A program made the translations under genes and the position numbers. A model generated the notes under the pieces. That model was not told the DNA's origin. It made no database searches and worked only from the letters and a program-made list of their open reading frames with translations. A stretch of 57,864 bases of DNA from NCBI GenBank assembly GCA_902780865.1, contig CACZHC010000010.1, positions 1 through 57,864 of the forward strand, written 5' to 3'. Source of the DNA: an uncultured bacterium (GTDB taxonomy: Bacteria; Verrucomicrobiota; Kiritimatiellia; RFP12; UBA1067). Positions 19,035 through 28,127 of the stretch are shown here, piece by piece (position 1 is the first letter of the stretch; each line of letters opens with the position of its first letter).

Positions 19035-21473
19035 ATGCCGCGGTGGTTGCTCTTTGCTTTCGGGCTTCTTCTCCCGGCTATTGCCGTCGGGAAGGATCTA
19101 AATGCCGCCGACGGTCGGCATGCATGGCTTCAGGGGTCGCCAGACGAGTCCGCACCGCCGCCGCTGAACATAGTCCTTGACTGTTCGCGCGGAGAGATAC
19201 ACGTCTTGCGCAGTTGGGCGAAGGACCATTTTTTCAGCACGAACGTGACGGCTCGGATGCAGTTCAGGGTATGTCCGCTTGAGCTGAGCGTTGCCGCGCT
19301 TGACAATGCAAACGTCCTTGTCGCTCCGCTGTGCGGGGGCAGCGCGTTTCCGGAATTCGACAAGACCGAGACCCACATCATGTCCGGGTTTGTGGAACGG
19401 GGCGGATTGCTTGTTGTGCCGGTTGACGGCGGCTCGGTTGCCTATGGTAAGTTCCTTGGTGACTACGGCGTTAAGTTCGAAGAGGTGTACCGAGAAAAGA
19501 TGGGCGCAGTGAAGTGTGCGCCGATTCCCCTGCGTGGATTCGACATTGAGTTGTCCGAAAAGTGGCCGAAGGAATCCTTTATGCGGCTTTCGGACAATTC
19601 TGGGTGGATTCCGATCTTTACGGCCGGAAACGAGAACGGAGAAGACGTTGCGCTCGTGGCCGTCAAGAGAGTGGGCAAGGGCTGCATCCTTGCTTGCCAT
19701 CGTGTGGTTGCCTGCGATCAAATGAACAGCAGGCTGTTCGCTAAGTTGGTCGATGCACTGGCGCGGCATATTCGCAGGATCGATTCTGATATTCCGTTTG
19801 AGAACATGACCATAACCTCTGGCATGTGTCGTCGTGCCCATGGCATTCCGATTTATTCCTGCGAGAAATTCGCCAGGGGGGCTGATCTATTCCAGGACGA
19901 GCTGAATAGGTTTATGCCTGAGCTGGAGAAGGAGCTTGGTCCGCTCTATCGTTTTCCTTCCGATGCTGCGTACCGAGCGATAGGGCGGACTGGAATTAAT
20001 GGATGTAGGATTAGAACGGATAAAGAGAACGGCTACTTTATATTCCCAGTTGGAGTTTGCTGTGATTCCCCACTTAGAGGAATGATAGAGACATGTGGCA
20101 ACCACTGGGCCATTTACTTTGACCGTTTTTTTATTTCTCAGTGCAGGTTTTTGGGGCATCCGTGGAGACAATCATTACGCGTATTTTTACTTCTGCGTGC
20201 CATGTCGCGTTCAGGGCATAAGGAGTTTGCGGAACGCAACCACAATGCTTTTTTGAGACGAGACGGAGCGTTTCGCGCGTTTTCCAAGTTGGTCGACGAG
20301 GAGCCGGAGGCCATGCAGGAGTTCTTCAATGTGTATCTTCGCCATGAGGAGAGCCACGACTTTGTGGCTCCCGTTGACGCACACCAGCTTGCGTACATGT
20401 TCGCGGAGGCGATGTATCCTCTTGGCAAGGATGCGAACAAGTACATGGGCGACCCAAACATCGCAATGAAGAAGGTGTTCGCACTGTTCAATGAATGCGG
20501 GGTCAAGGCGCGCCTCGACAGGGTGAAGTTCGAGAAGTCGCCCGTGAGGGTGGCGGGCATCCTGCCCTGGGTCTGGGACAACGGCAAGGAAATGCCAACG
20601 AAGACGTTCCGGCTGGGGAGCGCGGGCGAGACTCTGGAGTTCGCCGGATGCAAGACGGGGCGCTTCGAGATGGGCTGCCGCGATCCCGGCGACAGGAACA
20701 ACGACCCCCTTGGCCTGCATGTCGTGGCGATGACCAGGCCGTTTATGATAACGAAGACCCAGATCACGAAAGGGCAGTTCCATGCCGTGATGGGCGGCAG
20801 ACGGTGGAGGTCTTACACCAGGCTTGAGAAACTCTTCGGCGCGGAGAAAGCTGCGGCCGATGGCATCACGCTCGCCGACGCCGAGGCGTTCTGCGGGAAG
20901 CTTGCGAAGCGATACGGGAACAGGCTTCCGCCCGGCTACGAGTTCCGCCTGCCGACCGAGGCGGAATGGGAGTATGCGCTCTGGGGCGCTGAGTGCAGCA
21001 CCTCGCGGAGGAACTGGTTGCTCGGACTCCCTGCTGAGAAGGCCCGGCCACATTTCCTTCTGCCGGAGGAAAGTACACGGCTTCTGGAGCAGGCCGGATA
21101 CACGCTTGCAAAAGACGAGCAGATGCCGATGGGCCCCGTGGGGACCAAGCAGCCGAACGCCCTTGGCGTCTATGACATGCTCGGCAACGGCTGGGAGCTG
21201 CTGGCCGACCGTTTCGCCGCGCCTAAGGACGGCGCGCCCGTTTCCGATCCGCTCGTGATGGGAGAGATGCTGGGGTACAGGGAGACGGAGACAAACGCCG
21301 TCAGGGGTGTCGGGCTGGAGGCTGGCTACGGCCTTTTGCGCGGCGGGGAGTTTCTGCCCGGGCACGGGCTCTGCAAGCGCATGTTCCCGCTCGACGCGAA
21401 GGAGATGCCGCGCGACACGACGTTCCGCATTGTCATCGGCCCGAAGCTCGGCATTGGCAAGGAGGGGAAATGA
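19035..21473 (+). CDS. Secreted protein with C-terminal FGE-type domain
   Basis: 812 aa with a signal peptide (AIAVGK). Residues 45-250 resemble a class I amidotransferase-like or ThuA-like fold (NVLVAPLCGG, FVERGGLLVVPVDGG). The middle part is unrecognised and holds H437-E-E-S-H441, a possible HExxH zinc motif. Residues 535-805 are an FGE/SUMF-type domain (GRFEMGCRDPGDRNND, LPTEAEWEYALWG, GVYDMLGNGWELLADRF, LLRGGEF). The catalytic cysteine pair of true FGE is not present. GGAGG lies upstream of ATG 19035. The stop codon overlaps the start of the nuclease gene (ATGA). Base composition dips around 19.9-20.3 kb. Confidence 0.65.
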   Translation: MPRWLLFAFGLLLPAIAVGKDLNAADGRHAWLQGSPDESAPPPLNIVLDCSRGEIHVLRSWAKDHFFSTNVTARMQFRVCPLELSVAALDNANVLVAPLCGGSAFPEFDKTETHIMSGFVERGGLLVVPVDGGSVAYGKFLGDYGVKFEEVYREKMGAVKCAPIPLRGFDIELSEKWPKESFMRLSDNSGWIPIFTAGNENGEDVALVAVKRVGKGCILACHRVVACDQMNSRLFAKLVDALARHIRRIDSDIPFENMTITSGMCRRAHGIPIYSCEKFARGADLFQDELNRFMPELEKELGPLYRFPSDAAYRAIGRTGINGCRIRTDKENGYFIFPVGVCCDSPLRGMIETCGNHWAIYFDRFFISQCRFLGHPWRQSLRVFLLLRAMSRSGHKEFAERNHNAFLRRDGAFRAFSKLVDEEPEAMQEFFNVYLRHEESHDFVAPVDAHQLAYMFAEAMYPLGKDANKYMGDPNIAMKKVFALFNECGVKARLDRVKFEKSPVRVAGILPWVWDNGKEMPTKTFRLGSAGETLEFAGCKTGRFEMGCRDPGDRNNDPLGLHVVAMTRPFMITKTQITKGQFHAVMGGRRWRSYTRLEKLFGAEKAAADGITLADAEAFCGKLAKRYGNRLPPGYEFRLPTEAEWEYALWGAECSTSRRNWLLGLPAEKARPHFLLPEESTRLLEQAGYTLAKDEQMPMGPVGTKQPNALGVYDMLGNGWELLADRFAAPKDGAPVSDPLVMGEMLGYRETETNAVRGVGLEAGYGLLRGGEFLPGHGLCKRMFPLDAKEMPRDTTFRIVIGPKLGIGKEGK

Positions 21474-22564
21474 AGAAGGTTCTGATTGGCGCGGCTTTGT
21501 TGGCTCTTTGCCTTGCCGCAGAAGCTGTTAACAATGACGAAGAGTCGGTCAAGGTGCTTCGCGTCATCGACGGGGATTCGCTTGTCGTCAAACGTCCAGA
21601 TGGGGCGGAGTGTCTTTTACGGTTGGATCTCGTTGACGCGCCAGAGGAAGGACAGAAATACTGGCGTGCAGCCAAGGGCAGGCTCACGGCCCTTGTCGGT
21701 GGACAAGATGTGTTGCTTGAGCATCAACGAACGGACGAGGCGGGGACCCTCAGGGGAATTGTGTGGATTGGCGGCGTTGATGTGAATCTGCTTCTCTTGC
21801 AAGAAGGCTGGGCATGGCCGGACAAGAAAGGTGAAGCTTCGGTCTTTTATTCGTCCGCAGCCCGGCAGGCAGAGGAAGAGAAGAGGGGTCTTTGGCGCGG
21901 CAAGGCGGAAAAACCCTGGGAATGGAGGGTCGCGCACAACAGGCAGACGGTGGCGCCTGTCGATGCCGAACGGATTGACAGGCTCGCGACCTACAAGAGC
22001 TATGCCGACGCACAAGAGGCGATATCTGTGGCGTTTTCGGCGGATGAAGACAATGCGCATTGGAGCAGATATGCTGCACCGCGCAAAGGCAAGAAGAAAG
22101 GTCTCTTCGCAAAGCCTATCGGCGATTTTTCAATAGAGAATGTCTTTACTTACGATACTGCCGGCGATTATGGAGGAGGGGTTCGCAAGATCGGGCTGGC
22201 TGTTTCGGTAAGAGTGCGCCTTAGCTACCTTGAAGGCGAGAATCCTCCGACTGAACAACAGTGCATGGGGAGGGTGTCCGATCTTGCCACAAGTGGAGGA
22301 GAAATACTCGACGAGTCGTGCCGGCTGAACAGGATTCTCCCCTTGCGGGAGTCTGCCAAGAGGCGTTTTGGCGCATCGTCGGTTAAGAATTGCATATACG
22401 ATGCCAATGGAGGGAAGGTAGTTGTTTTCCTGGAGAACTGCATGGCAGCAAGGGTGAACAACGCATATTGTCCATCTACACTCAGCTCTTCGACGCCAAA
22501 GCCGTCAAAGAATGAATCGTATCTGAGGCAGGAGCGTATCAACGCATCATGGTTCGACCTATGA
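21470..22564 (+). CDS. Secreted thermonuclease-like protein (SNase fold)
   Basis: 364 aa with a signal peptide (LAAEAV). Residues 25-145 are a staphylococcal-nuclease-like domain: VLRVIDGDSLVV, LRLDLVDAPEEGQ (Arg, Asp and Glu of the active site), LRGIVWIGG (second active-site Arg) and QEGWAWPD. The following 200 residues are not recognised. It probably cleaves extracellular or periplasmic nucleic acid. It overlaps the upstream gene by 4 bases. Just before its stop another frame opens that encodes the shared C-terminal domain of this region, so the 3' end of this gene may have been formed by a recombination or deletion. Confidence 0.75.
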   Translation: MKKVLIGAALLALCLAAEAVNNDEESVKVLRVIDGDSLVVKRPDGAECLLRLDLVDAPEEGQKYWRAAKGRLTALVGGQDVLLEHQRTDEAGTLRGIVWIGGVDVNLLLLQEGWAWPDKKGEASVFYSSAARQAEEEKRGLWRGKAEKPWEWRVAHNRQTVAPVDAERIDRLATYKSYADAQEAISVAFSADEDNAHWSRYAAPRKGKKKGLFAKPIGDFSIENVFTYDTAGDYGGGVRKIGLAVSVRVRLSYLEGENPPTEQQCMGRVSDLATSGGEILDESCRLNRILPLRESAKRRFGASSVKNCIYDANGGKVVVFLENCMAARVNNAYCPSTLSSSTPKPSKNESYLRQERINASWFDL

Positions 22565-22718
22565 CGGTTCCTTCACGGATTCTTTCAAAGTCTATGCCGT
22601 CAACGACGGCAAGCCGAAGGTGGCGACTGTGAATGTGGTCGGCGTAGTGGTTGGCGGTGTCGGCTACGGCATGGTGACGATCAAGGGCAAAGGCTTTGTC
22701 GCCGTGACGATTGAATAG
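22554..22718 (+). pseudogene. Relic of the shared C-terminal domain
   Basis: In frame with a TAG at 22716, these bases encode YDGSFTDSFKVYAVNDGK, then VATVNVVGVVVGGVGYGMVTIKG and VAVTIE, clearly homologous to the last 50 residues of the proteins at 13306 and 17405. There is no start codon, signal peptide or ribosome site; it begins inside the last codons of the nuclease gene in another frame. Best read as the remaining tail of a third family member. Confidence 0.7.
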
Positions 22719-22874
22719 AGTGCTTCGGATGGCTGTTAGGTCTTCGGCCGGGGCTCTGGGTTAATTTTTCCCACCCCGCCCAGAACGTGCACCAGTGGAA
22801 GGGTTTCTGAAAGCGCCAGAGGAAAACAAGGTGTGTGAAATGCAATACTTGCCCATTTTTGGGCCAGTATTTGG

Positions 22875-22880
22875 TATAAT
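22875..22880 (+). promoter_or_regulatory. Extended -10 promoter of the rseP-ispG operon
   Basis: ATTTGGTATAAT followed by a leader of about 85 bases that ends in an A/G-rich stretch before ATG 22967. TTGGGCC and TTGCCC upstream are possible -35 elements. Confidence 0.6.
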
Positions 22881-22966
22881 ATATAATCTGACGTAAGTGG
22901 TGTCGCAAACGGTAGTAAAGTCCGTGTTTCGCCGCAAGCAGAAAAGGAAATAGAAAAAGAAAGAAT

Positions 22967-24142
22967 ATGGAGATTTTAATTACAATCGGCTATATTGCGA
23001 TCTGCATCGTGTTCTTCTCGCTCGCGATCGCGATTCACGAGTTCGGGCACTTCATCGTCGCGCTTAAGCTGGGGCTCAAAGTCGATCGCTTCTCGATTGG
23101 CTTTGGCCCCGCGATCTGGAAGAAGACGTGGCGCGGCGTAGAGTACAGGATCAGCTGGATCCCGCTCGGCGGCTACGTGATGATCCCCGATGTGGACCCG
23201 GAGGGGACGAAGAAGCTTGAGGGGGGATCCGGGAATGGAGAGCCGGAAACGGGGAAGAGGGAGATTTCGCCATGGAAGGAGATCGCCGTCGCGATTGCAG
23301 GCCCTGGGATGAACATTTTCCTTGCCGTCGTGCTGGCGTTTCTCCTTTCCGCGCTGTCGGCTGACAAGTTCGGCGAACTTACCTGCGAAGTCACGGCCAC
23401 GATAGAGGGAATGCCAGCTGAAAAAGCCGGCGTCAAGAAGGGCGATACCGTTGTCTCGGTCGCCGGGAAGAAGGTGAACACCTGGTCTCAGATGCATGTG
23501 GAGGTGCAGATTGCCGGAGGGAAGGAAACGGAGTTCGTCATTCGCGACAGGAGCGGCGCGGAGCGCACCGTGGTGATGACGCCAGATCAGGACAAGGTCA
23601 CCGGTGTGTTCGCGATTGGCGCCGTAAGCCTTCCGATGGAGAACGGCCTGAGGCACTGGCTCCCGGCGAGGAGCCCGATTAAGCAGCTTCTCTGGGACGC
23701 AGGGTCGATATTCCGCGTGCTGAAGGGGCTTGTGACTCCGAAGGAGACTAAAAACACCGCTAAGGCGTTGGGCGGCCCGCTGATGATAGTGGAGGGGATT
23801 TACAAGTCCGTAAGGCACGATTTCTGGGACGGAATCGGCTTTCTCAGATTCCTTAACGTCAATCTCGCCGTCCTTAACTTGCTGCCTATACCGGTGCTCG
23901 ACGGAGGTCTCATCATGTTCGCGCTTATCGCGCTTGTCTTCCGTCGGCGTGTGCCGGAGAGGATCGTATCTACTGTTTCAACGGTGTTTATGTTCCTTCT
24001 TCTCGGCGCGATGGCGATACTGATTTTCCGCGATGCGCAAAGGAGCTGGCGCATCCACACCTACAAGCCGGAGGTCGAGGAGTCGGCAGTAACTAATACG
24101 GTTACTACAGTCACGAATGAGACGGACAACGCGAGCAATTAA
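22967..24142 (+). CDS. rseP: Site-2 intramembrane zinc protease (RseP/MucP family)
   Basis: 391 aa, inner membrane. The first helix contains the zinc motif H24-E-F-G-H28, and the third zinc ligand lies in LPIPVLDGG near residue 310. Between them is one PDZ domain (CEVTATIEGMPAEKAGVKKGDTVVSV, about 140-225), whereas E. coli RseP has two. Its likely role is regulated cleavage of anti-sigma factors or signal-peptide remnants. A heptanucleotide array inside the gene (23229-23263) encodes a Gly/Glu/Pro-rich loop before PWKEI. The 3' end overlaps ispG by 26 bases, a conserved arrangement with the MEP-pathway genes. Confidence 0.93.
   Translation: MEILITIGYIAICIVFFSLAIAIHEFGHFIVALKLGLKVDRFSIGFGPAIWKKTWRGVEYRISWIPLGGYVMIPDVDPEGTKKLEGGSGNGEPETGKREISPWKEIAVAIAGPGMNIFLAVVLAFLLSALSADKFGELTCEVTATIEGMPAEKAGVKKGDTVVSVAGKKVNTWSQMHVEVQIAGGKETEFVIRDRSGAERTVVMTPDQDKVTGVFAIGAVSLPMENGLRHWLPARSPIKQLLWDAGSIFRVLKGLVTPKETKNTAKALGGPLMIVEGIYKSVRHDFWDGIGFLRFLNVNLAVLNLLPIPVLDGGLIMFALIALVFRRRVPERIVSTVSTVFMFLLLGAMAILIFRDAQRSWRIHTYKPEVEESAVTNTVTTVTNETDNASN
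23229..23263 (+). repeat. Period-7 array inside rseP
   Basis: Five 7-base units (CCGGGAA, TGGAGAG, CCGGAAA, CGGGGAA, GAGGGAG) read in frame as a flexible loop. Confidence 0.55.
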
Positions 24143-25187
24143 GGTCGGAACGCTTGCCATCGGCGGTGGAGCGCCGGTGAGCGTCCAGACCATGGCGAAC
24201 GCAGACCCCCACGATGCGGCGGCGCTCGTCGAGCAGGTTCGCTCGTGCGCGGCGCTTGGCTGCGACGTCTTTCGCCTGACTGTTCCCGACGTAGAGGCGG
24301 CGAAAGTTCTCGGCGAAGTAAAAAAGTCATCTCCGATTCCGCTTGTTGCCGACATCCACTTCGACTACCGCTGCGCGCTCGCCGCCATAGAGGCGGGAAC
24401 AGACGCGCTTCGCCTGAATCCCGGCAACATCGGCTCGCGCGACAGGGTCCAGGCCGTCGCCCGCGCGGCGAAGGAAAAGAAGGTCCCGATTCGCATTGGC
24501 GTGAACCTCGGCTCTCTTGAGAAGGGCTTGCGCGAAGAACTTGACGCTGGGAAGATCGACGTTCCCGAGGCGCTTGTGCGCTCGGCGCTCGGACACTTGA
24601 AGTTGCTTGAAGACGAGGGTTTCCATGATGTCGTCATTTCCGCAAAGACGTCGAACGTCATTGAGACGCTTGCGACCTATCGCCTTCTTGCGGAAAGGAC
24701 CGACTGCCCGCTACATGTCGGCGTCACCGAGGCGGGGACGCTCATTCCGGGAGCGGTCAGGAACTCGGTCGCGCTCGGCATCCTTCTTTCCGAAGGAATC
24801 GGCGACACGATAAGGGTGTCACTTACCGCGAAACCCGAGAAGGAAGTCAGGGTCGGCATGGAGATTCTTCGCGCGCTTGGCCTACGGGAGCCGGGCCCCG
24901 CAATTACGTCATGCCCGACTTGCGGCCGCACAAAAGTCGACTTGATGCATGTCGCCTCTCAGGTCGAGATCGCGCTCGAGACGCTTGCGAAGGACGGCGT
25001 TAAGTTGCCGCGTGTCGCCGTCATGGGCTGTGCCGTTAACGGCCCCGGCGAGGCGAAGGGCGCCGACGTCGCGCTATGCGGCGGAGACGGCGAGTTTCTT
25101 TTGTATGTAAAGGGCAAGCAGGTTTGCAAGGTGTCCGAGGAGGATGCCGCAGGAAAGGTGATTGAATATGCGCTATCTCTACGATAA
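24117..25187 (+). CDS. ispG: 4-hydroxy-3-methylbut-2-enyl diphosphate synthase
   Basis: 356 aa, cytoplasmic, sixth step of the MEP pathway; reduces MEcPP with a [4Fe-4S] cluster. TIM-barrel motifs VQTMANADPHD, LVADIHFDYR, LRLNPGNIG and GVTEAG are present. The cluster ligands are in SCPTCGRT (two Cys) and MGCAVNGPGE (one Cys plus Glu). The short bacterial form lacks the large insert of plants and chlamydiae. The start overlaps the end of rseP; the end overlaps the start of the ligase-like gene. With dxr at 11.8 kb it gives two MEP genes in the window. Confidence 0.95.
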   Translation: MRRTTRAIKVGTLAIGGGAPVSVQTMANADPHDAAALVEQVRSCAALGCDVFRLTVPDVEAAKVLGEVKKSSPIPLVADIHFDYRCALAAIEAGTDALRLNPGNIGSRDRVQAVARAAKEKKVPIRIGVNLGSLEKGLREELDAGKIDVPEALVRSALGHLKLLEDEGFHDVVISAKTSNVIETLATYRLLAERTDCPLHVGVTEAGTLIPGAVRNSVALGILLSEGIGDTIRVSLTAKPEKEVRVGMEILRALGLREPGPAITSCPTCGRTKVDLMHVASQVEIALETLAKDGVKLPRVAVMGCAVNGPGEAKGADVALCGGDGEFLLYVKGKQVCKVSEEDAAGKVIEYALSLR

Positions 25188-26811
25188 CGTAGTCGTCCTC
25201 GCCGTGTTCTTCGTCCTGGCCGCGTTCGCGTGGCTCTTCGGCGGCACGCGCTCGGAGTATCTCGTCCCGGTGATGCCGTGGCTTACGGCCATTCTCGTCG
25301 AGGCCATGGTGTGCTTCCCGCAGCAGCACGACGGCGAGACGTCCTATGAGGCGCGGGCGAGGGTGTGGTCGGCGCTGAAGAAGGACCCGCTGGTGTGGAC
25401 CTCGCTCGCCCTGATCGTCATTCTTCTCATCCCGTTCATGAATGTCGGGCTTTGCCAGGTGTGCGACTATCCCGCGATAGCGGCGGGCGCGGATCCGAGC
25501 CCCACGATACCTTTCTTCCCGTTTTGCGTCGACAGGGTGCAGCACCTCAACGTCGTCCTGTGGTTCGTGCCGTCGCTTGTCGCCCTTGTCGCCACGAAGC
25601 ACGCGATGCTGAAGCGCGGCAAGCGCATGCTCCTTGCGCTCATAGTCTGGAATGGTCTTGCACTCGGCGTGATAGGCGCGCTTCAGCAGGTGACGCATGC
25701 GAGCGGGCCCCTGTGGCTGGATGAAGGCATCAAGGGGGCGTATTTCTTCTCGACGTTCGGATATCCAAACATGGCCGGCGACTACTTTACGACGCTTTTC
25801 GGCCTTTCGATTGGCCTCTGGCGCTGGCAGCTCGACGACATGCGCCGCAAGGAGGCGGAGATGAACGTCTCGATTTCACACTCGTCTTCCCATTCGTCTG
25901 CGAAATCTGCGGACGGGAATGCCTCCGTGGAAAAGCCAGATGCGCCGAACGGCTCCGGCAAGGAGGACTCGCCAAGGCACCACCATCACCACCACAGTTC
26001 GCAGGGCGCCCAGAAGACGGTGCCGTTCTGGGAGAAGCACTACTACCTGATCCCTGCGCTTGTCTTCTTCTTCTGCGCGCTCGACACTCTTTCCCGCGCG
26101 GCTGTGATGCTCGTCACCGGGCTCGCGGTCATATTCTTCCTGCACACGTTCATGTGCCTCTTCTCCAAGATGAAGAAAGCCCAGCGCGTCAAGGCCATGG
26201 TCTTCAGCGCCGTTGCGCTTACGCTCATCTCGCTTTGCGCCGTCACGTTCATGCCGGACGATCTCCATCGCGAAGTTAACACGATCGACACGACCGAAGT
26301 CCTCGATCGCGTGACCGGCAAGGGCCAGTACCACGTGCGCGTCGCAACGGAGATATGGAAGAAGCACCCGCTCTTCGGCGTCGGCGGATGGGGCTACAAG
26401 CACTTCTGCCTCCAGTACATGACCGACAAGGAGCTGCGCCAGATACAGATTGTCGGCGGCATGAACGTCCACAACGACTACCTGCAGTTCCTCGCCGAGC
26501 ATGGCATCGTCGGGCTCGGGCTGCTCGTGGCTATCGTCCTGATGACGGTGTTGCCGCTGGGCAGGACATGGAGGGCCCTTATCGAGCTCTACCGCTTCAC
26601 GCCGCCGAAGGAGCAGCCGCCGCAGCCTATACAGATATTCGTCATCCCCGCTCCCGTCTTCTGCATTTTGCTGACGGCGGTTGCCACGTTGATACATGCC
26701 TTCGGCGACTGCCCCCTCAGGTCTCCGGCCGTGTTGTCGCTGTTCCTCGTGTCGCTTGCGACAATCGACGGGTACTTGCCGCGCCTGAAGAAAAGCAGCC
26801 GCCATTCATAA
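25168..26811 (+). CDS. O-antigen ligase-like polytopic membrane protein
   Basis: 547 aa from ATG 25168 (a TTG at 25162 is an alternative), with AGGAAAGG just upstream, inside the 3' end of ispG. About ten to twelve hydrophobic segments are visible. The large periplasmic loop near the C-terminus has the Wzy_C/WaaL pattern: HPLFGVGGWGYKHF, then NVHNDYLQFLAEHGIVGLGL with the conserved His. Family members transfer O-antigen to lipid A-core or polymerise glycans. A hydrophilic loop (about 230-285) is Ser-rich and contains six consecutive histidines. The Kdo transferase at 34 kb and sugar transferase at 32.8 kb fit a lipopolysaccharide role. Confidence 0.82.
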   Translation: MRYLYDNVVVLAVFFVLAAFAWLFGGTRSEYLVPVMPWLTAILVEAMVCFPQQHDGETSYEARARVWSALKKDPLVWTSLALIVILLIPFMNVGLCQVCDYPAIAAGADPSPTIPFFPFCVDRVQHLNVVLWFVPSLVALVATKHAMLKRGKRMLLALIVWNGLALGVIGALQQVTHASGPLWLDEGIKGAYFFSTFGYPNMAGDYFTTLFGLSIGLWRWQLDDMRRKEAEMNVSISHSSSHSSAKSADGNASVEKPDAPNGSGKEDSPRHHHHHHSSQGAQKTVPFWEKHYYLIPALVFFFCALDTLSRAAVMLVTGLAVIFFLHTFMCLFSKMKKAQRVKAMVFSAVALTLISLCAVTFMPDDLHREVNTIDTTEVLDRVTGKGQYHVRVATEIWKKHPLFGVGGWGYKHFCLQYMTDKELRQIQIVGGMNVHNDYLQFLAEHGIVGLGLLVAIVLMTVLPLGRTWRALIELYRFTPPKEQPPQPIQIFVIPAPVFCILLTAVATLIHAFGDCPLRSPAVLSLFLVSLATIDGYLPRLKKSSRHS

Positions 26812-26812
26812 G

Positions 26813-26854
26813 CTTCAAACTTCAAACATCTAACATCAAACATAAAGCTCTCAA
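26813..26854 (+). repeat. Heptanucleotide array between ligase-like gene and dapL
   Basis: Six 7-base units: CTTCAAA twice, then CATCTAA, CATCAAA, CATAAAG and CTCTCAA. They fill the gap up to the dapL start, so no Shine-Dalgarno sequence is left. Confidence 0.8.
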
Positions 26855-26857
26855 CCC

Positions 26858-28081
26858 ATGCTCCACGTAAACGAAAACTACTCTAAGATACAGGCAAGCT
26901 ACCTCTTCACCGAGATAGCCCATCGTGTCGCCGCGCACCAGTCGGCGAACCCAGACGCGAAGATAATCCGTCTTGGCATAGGCGACGTCACCGAGCCGCT
27001 TTGCGACGCGGTCGTGAAGGCGATGCACAAGGCCGTCGACGACGAGGCGACGCGCAAGGACTTCCACGGCTACGGCCCGGAGCAGGGCTACGCTTTCCTC
27101 CGCGAGAAGGCGGCGAAGGTCGACTTTCAGGACCGCGGCATCGACATCGCGGCCGACGAGATATTCGTCTCCGACGGCGCGAAGTGCGACTGCGGCAACA
27201 TACAGGAGCTTTTCGGCAACGATGTCAAGATCGCTGTCGGCGATCCCGTCTATCCGGTCTATGTCGACACGAACGTGATGGCCGGCCGTACGGGCGCGAA
27301 CGACGGCGGGCGCTACTCTGGACTCGTCTACTTGACGTGTGACGCGTCGAACGGCTTTGTGCCCGGCCCTGAATTGGCCGAGGGCGCGGACATCGTATAC
27401 CTCTGCTATCCGAACAACCCGACTGGCGCAGTCGCCACGAAGGAACAGCTTCAGAAGTGGGTCGACTGGGCGAACGCCAATAAGTCGCTCATCCTCTTCG
27501 ACGCCGCATACGAGGCGTTCATAAGGACCCCCGGGATTCCGCACTCCATCTACGAGTGCGAGGGTGCGCGCAGCTGCGCGATAGAGTTTCGCAGCTACTC
27601 TAAGACTGCCGGCTTCACCGGCGTCCGCTGCGGCTACACGGTGGTTCCGAAGGGCCTTGTCGCGTATGCAAAGGACGGCTCGCCCGTCGAGCTGAGGCCG
27701 ATGTGGACGCGTCGCCAGACGACGAAATTCAACGGTGCGAGCTACATTACCCAGCGCGGCGCGGAGGCGATCTACTCGCCCGAGGGCCAGGCTCAGACGA
27801 AGGCGACGATCGACTTCTACCTTGAAAACGGGCGGCTCATGAAAGAGGCGCTTTCGGCTCTCGGCTACGATGTGACAGGAGGCGGCAACTCGCCGTATCT
27901 CTGGGTCAACGTGAAGGGCGACAGCTGGGAGTTTTTCGACAAGCTACTCAAGAAGGCAAATGTCGTCACGACCCCCGGTGCCGGCTTCGGCAGGGCTGGC
28001 GAGGGATACATAAGGATTTCGTCGTTTAACTCGCGCGAGAACGTCCTCGAGGCGGTCGAGCGGTTGAGGAATGTTCTGTGA
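26858..28081 (+). CDS. dapL: LL-diaminopimelate aminotransferase
   Basis: 407 aa, cytoplasmic, PLP-dependent class I/II aminotransferase that makes LL-diaminopimelate directly from tetrahydrodipicolinate for lysine and peptidoglycan. Typical DapL motifs are present: N-terminal [49 protein letters not shown], and the PLP lysine in [17 protein letters not shown]. This one-step route is found in Chlamydiae, Verrucomicrobia, plants and some other groups, which supports a PVC-type genome. The N-terminus matches the family from the first residue, so ATG 26858 is secure. Confidence 0.95.
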   Translation: MLHVNENYSKIQASYLFTEIAHRVAAHQSANPDAKIIRLGIGDVTEPLCDAVVKAMHKAVDDEATRKDFHGYGPEQGYAFLREKAAKVDFQDRGIDIAADEIFVSDGAKCDCGNIQELFGNDVKIAVGDPVYPVYVDTNVMAGRTGANDGGRYSGLVYLTCDASNGFVPGPELAEGADIVYLCYPNNPTGAVATKEQLQKWVDWANANKSLILFDAAYEAFIRTPGIPHSIYECEGARSCAIEFRSYSKTAGFTGVRCGYTVVPKGLVAYAKDGSPVELRPMWTRRQTTKFNGASYITQRGAEAIYSPEGQAQTKATIDFYLENGRLMKEALSALGYDVTGGGNSPYLWVNVKGDSWEFFDKLLKKANVVTTPGAGFGRAGEGYIRISSFNSRENVLEAVERLRNVL

Positions 28082-28127
28082 CGGGCGCCTTGACGCTAAA
28101 GAAGAAACTCAAATCGGAGGACGCGGA

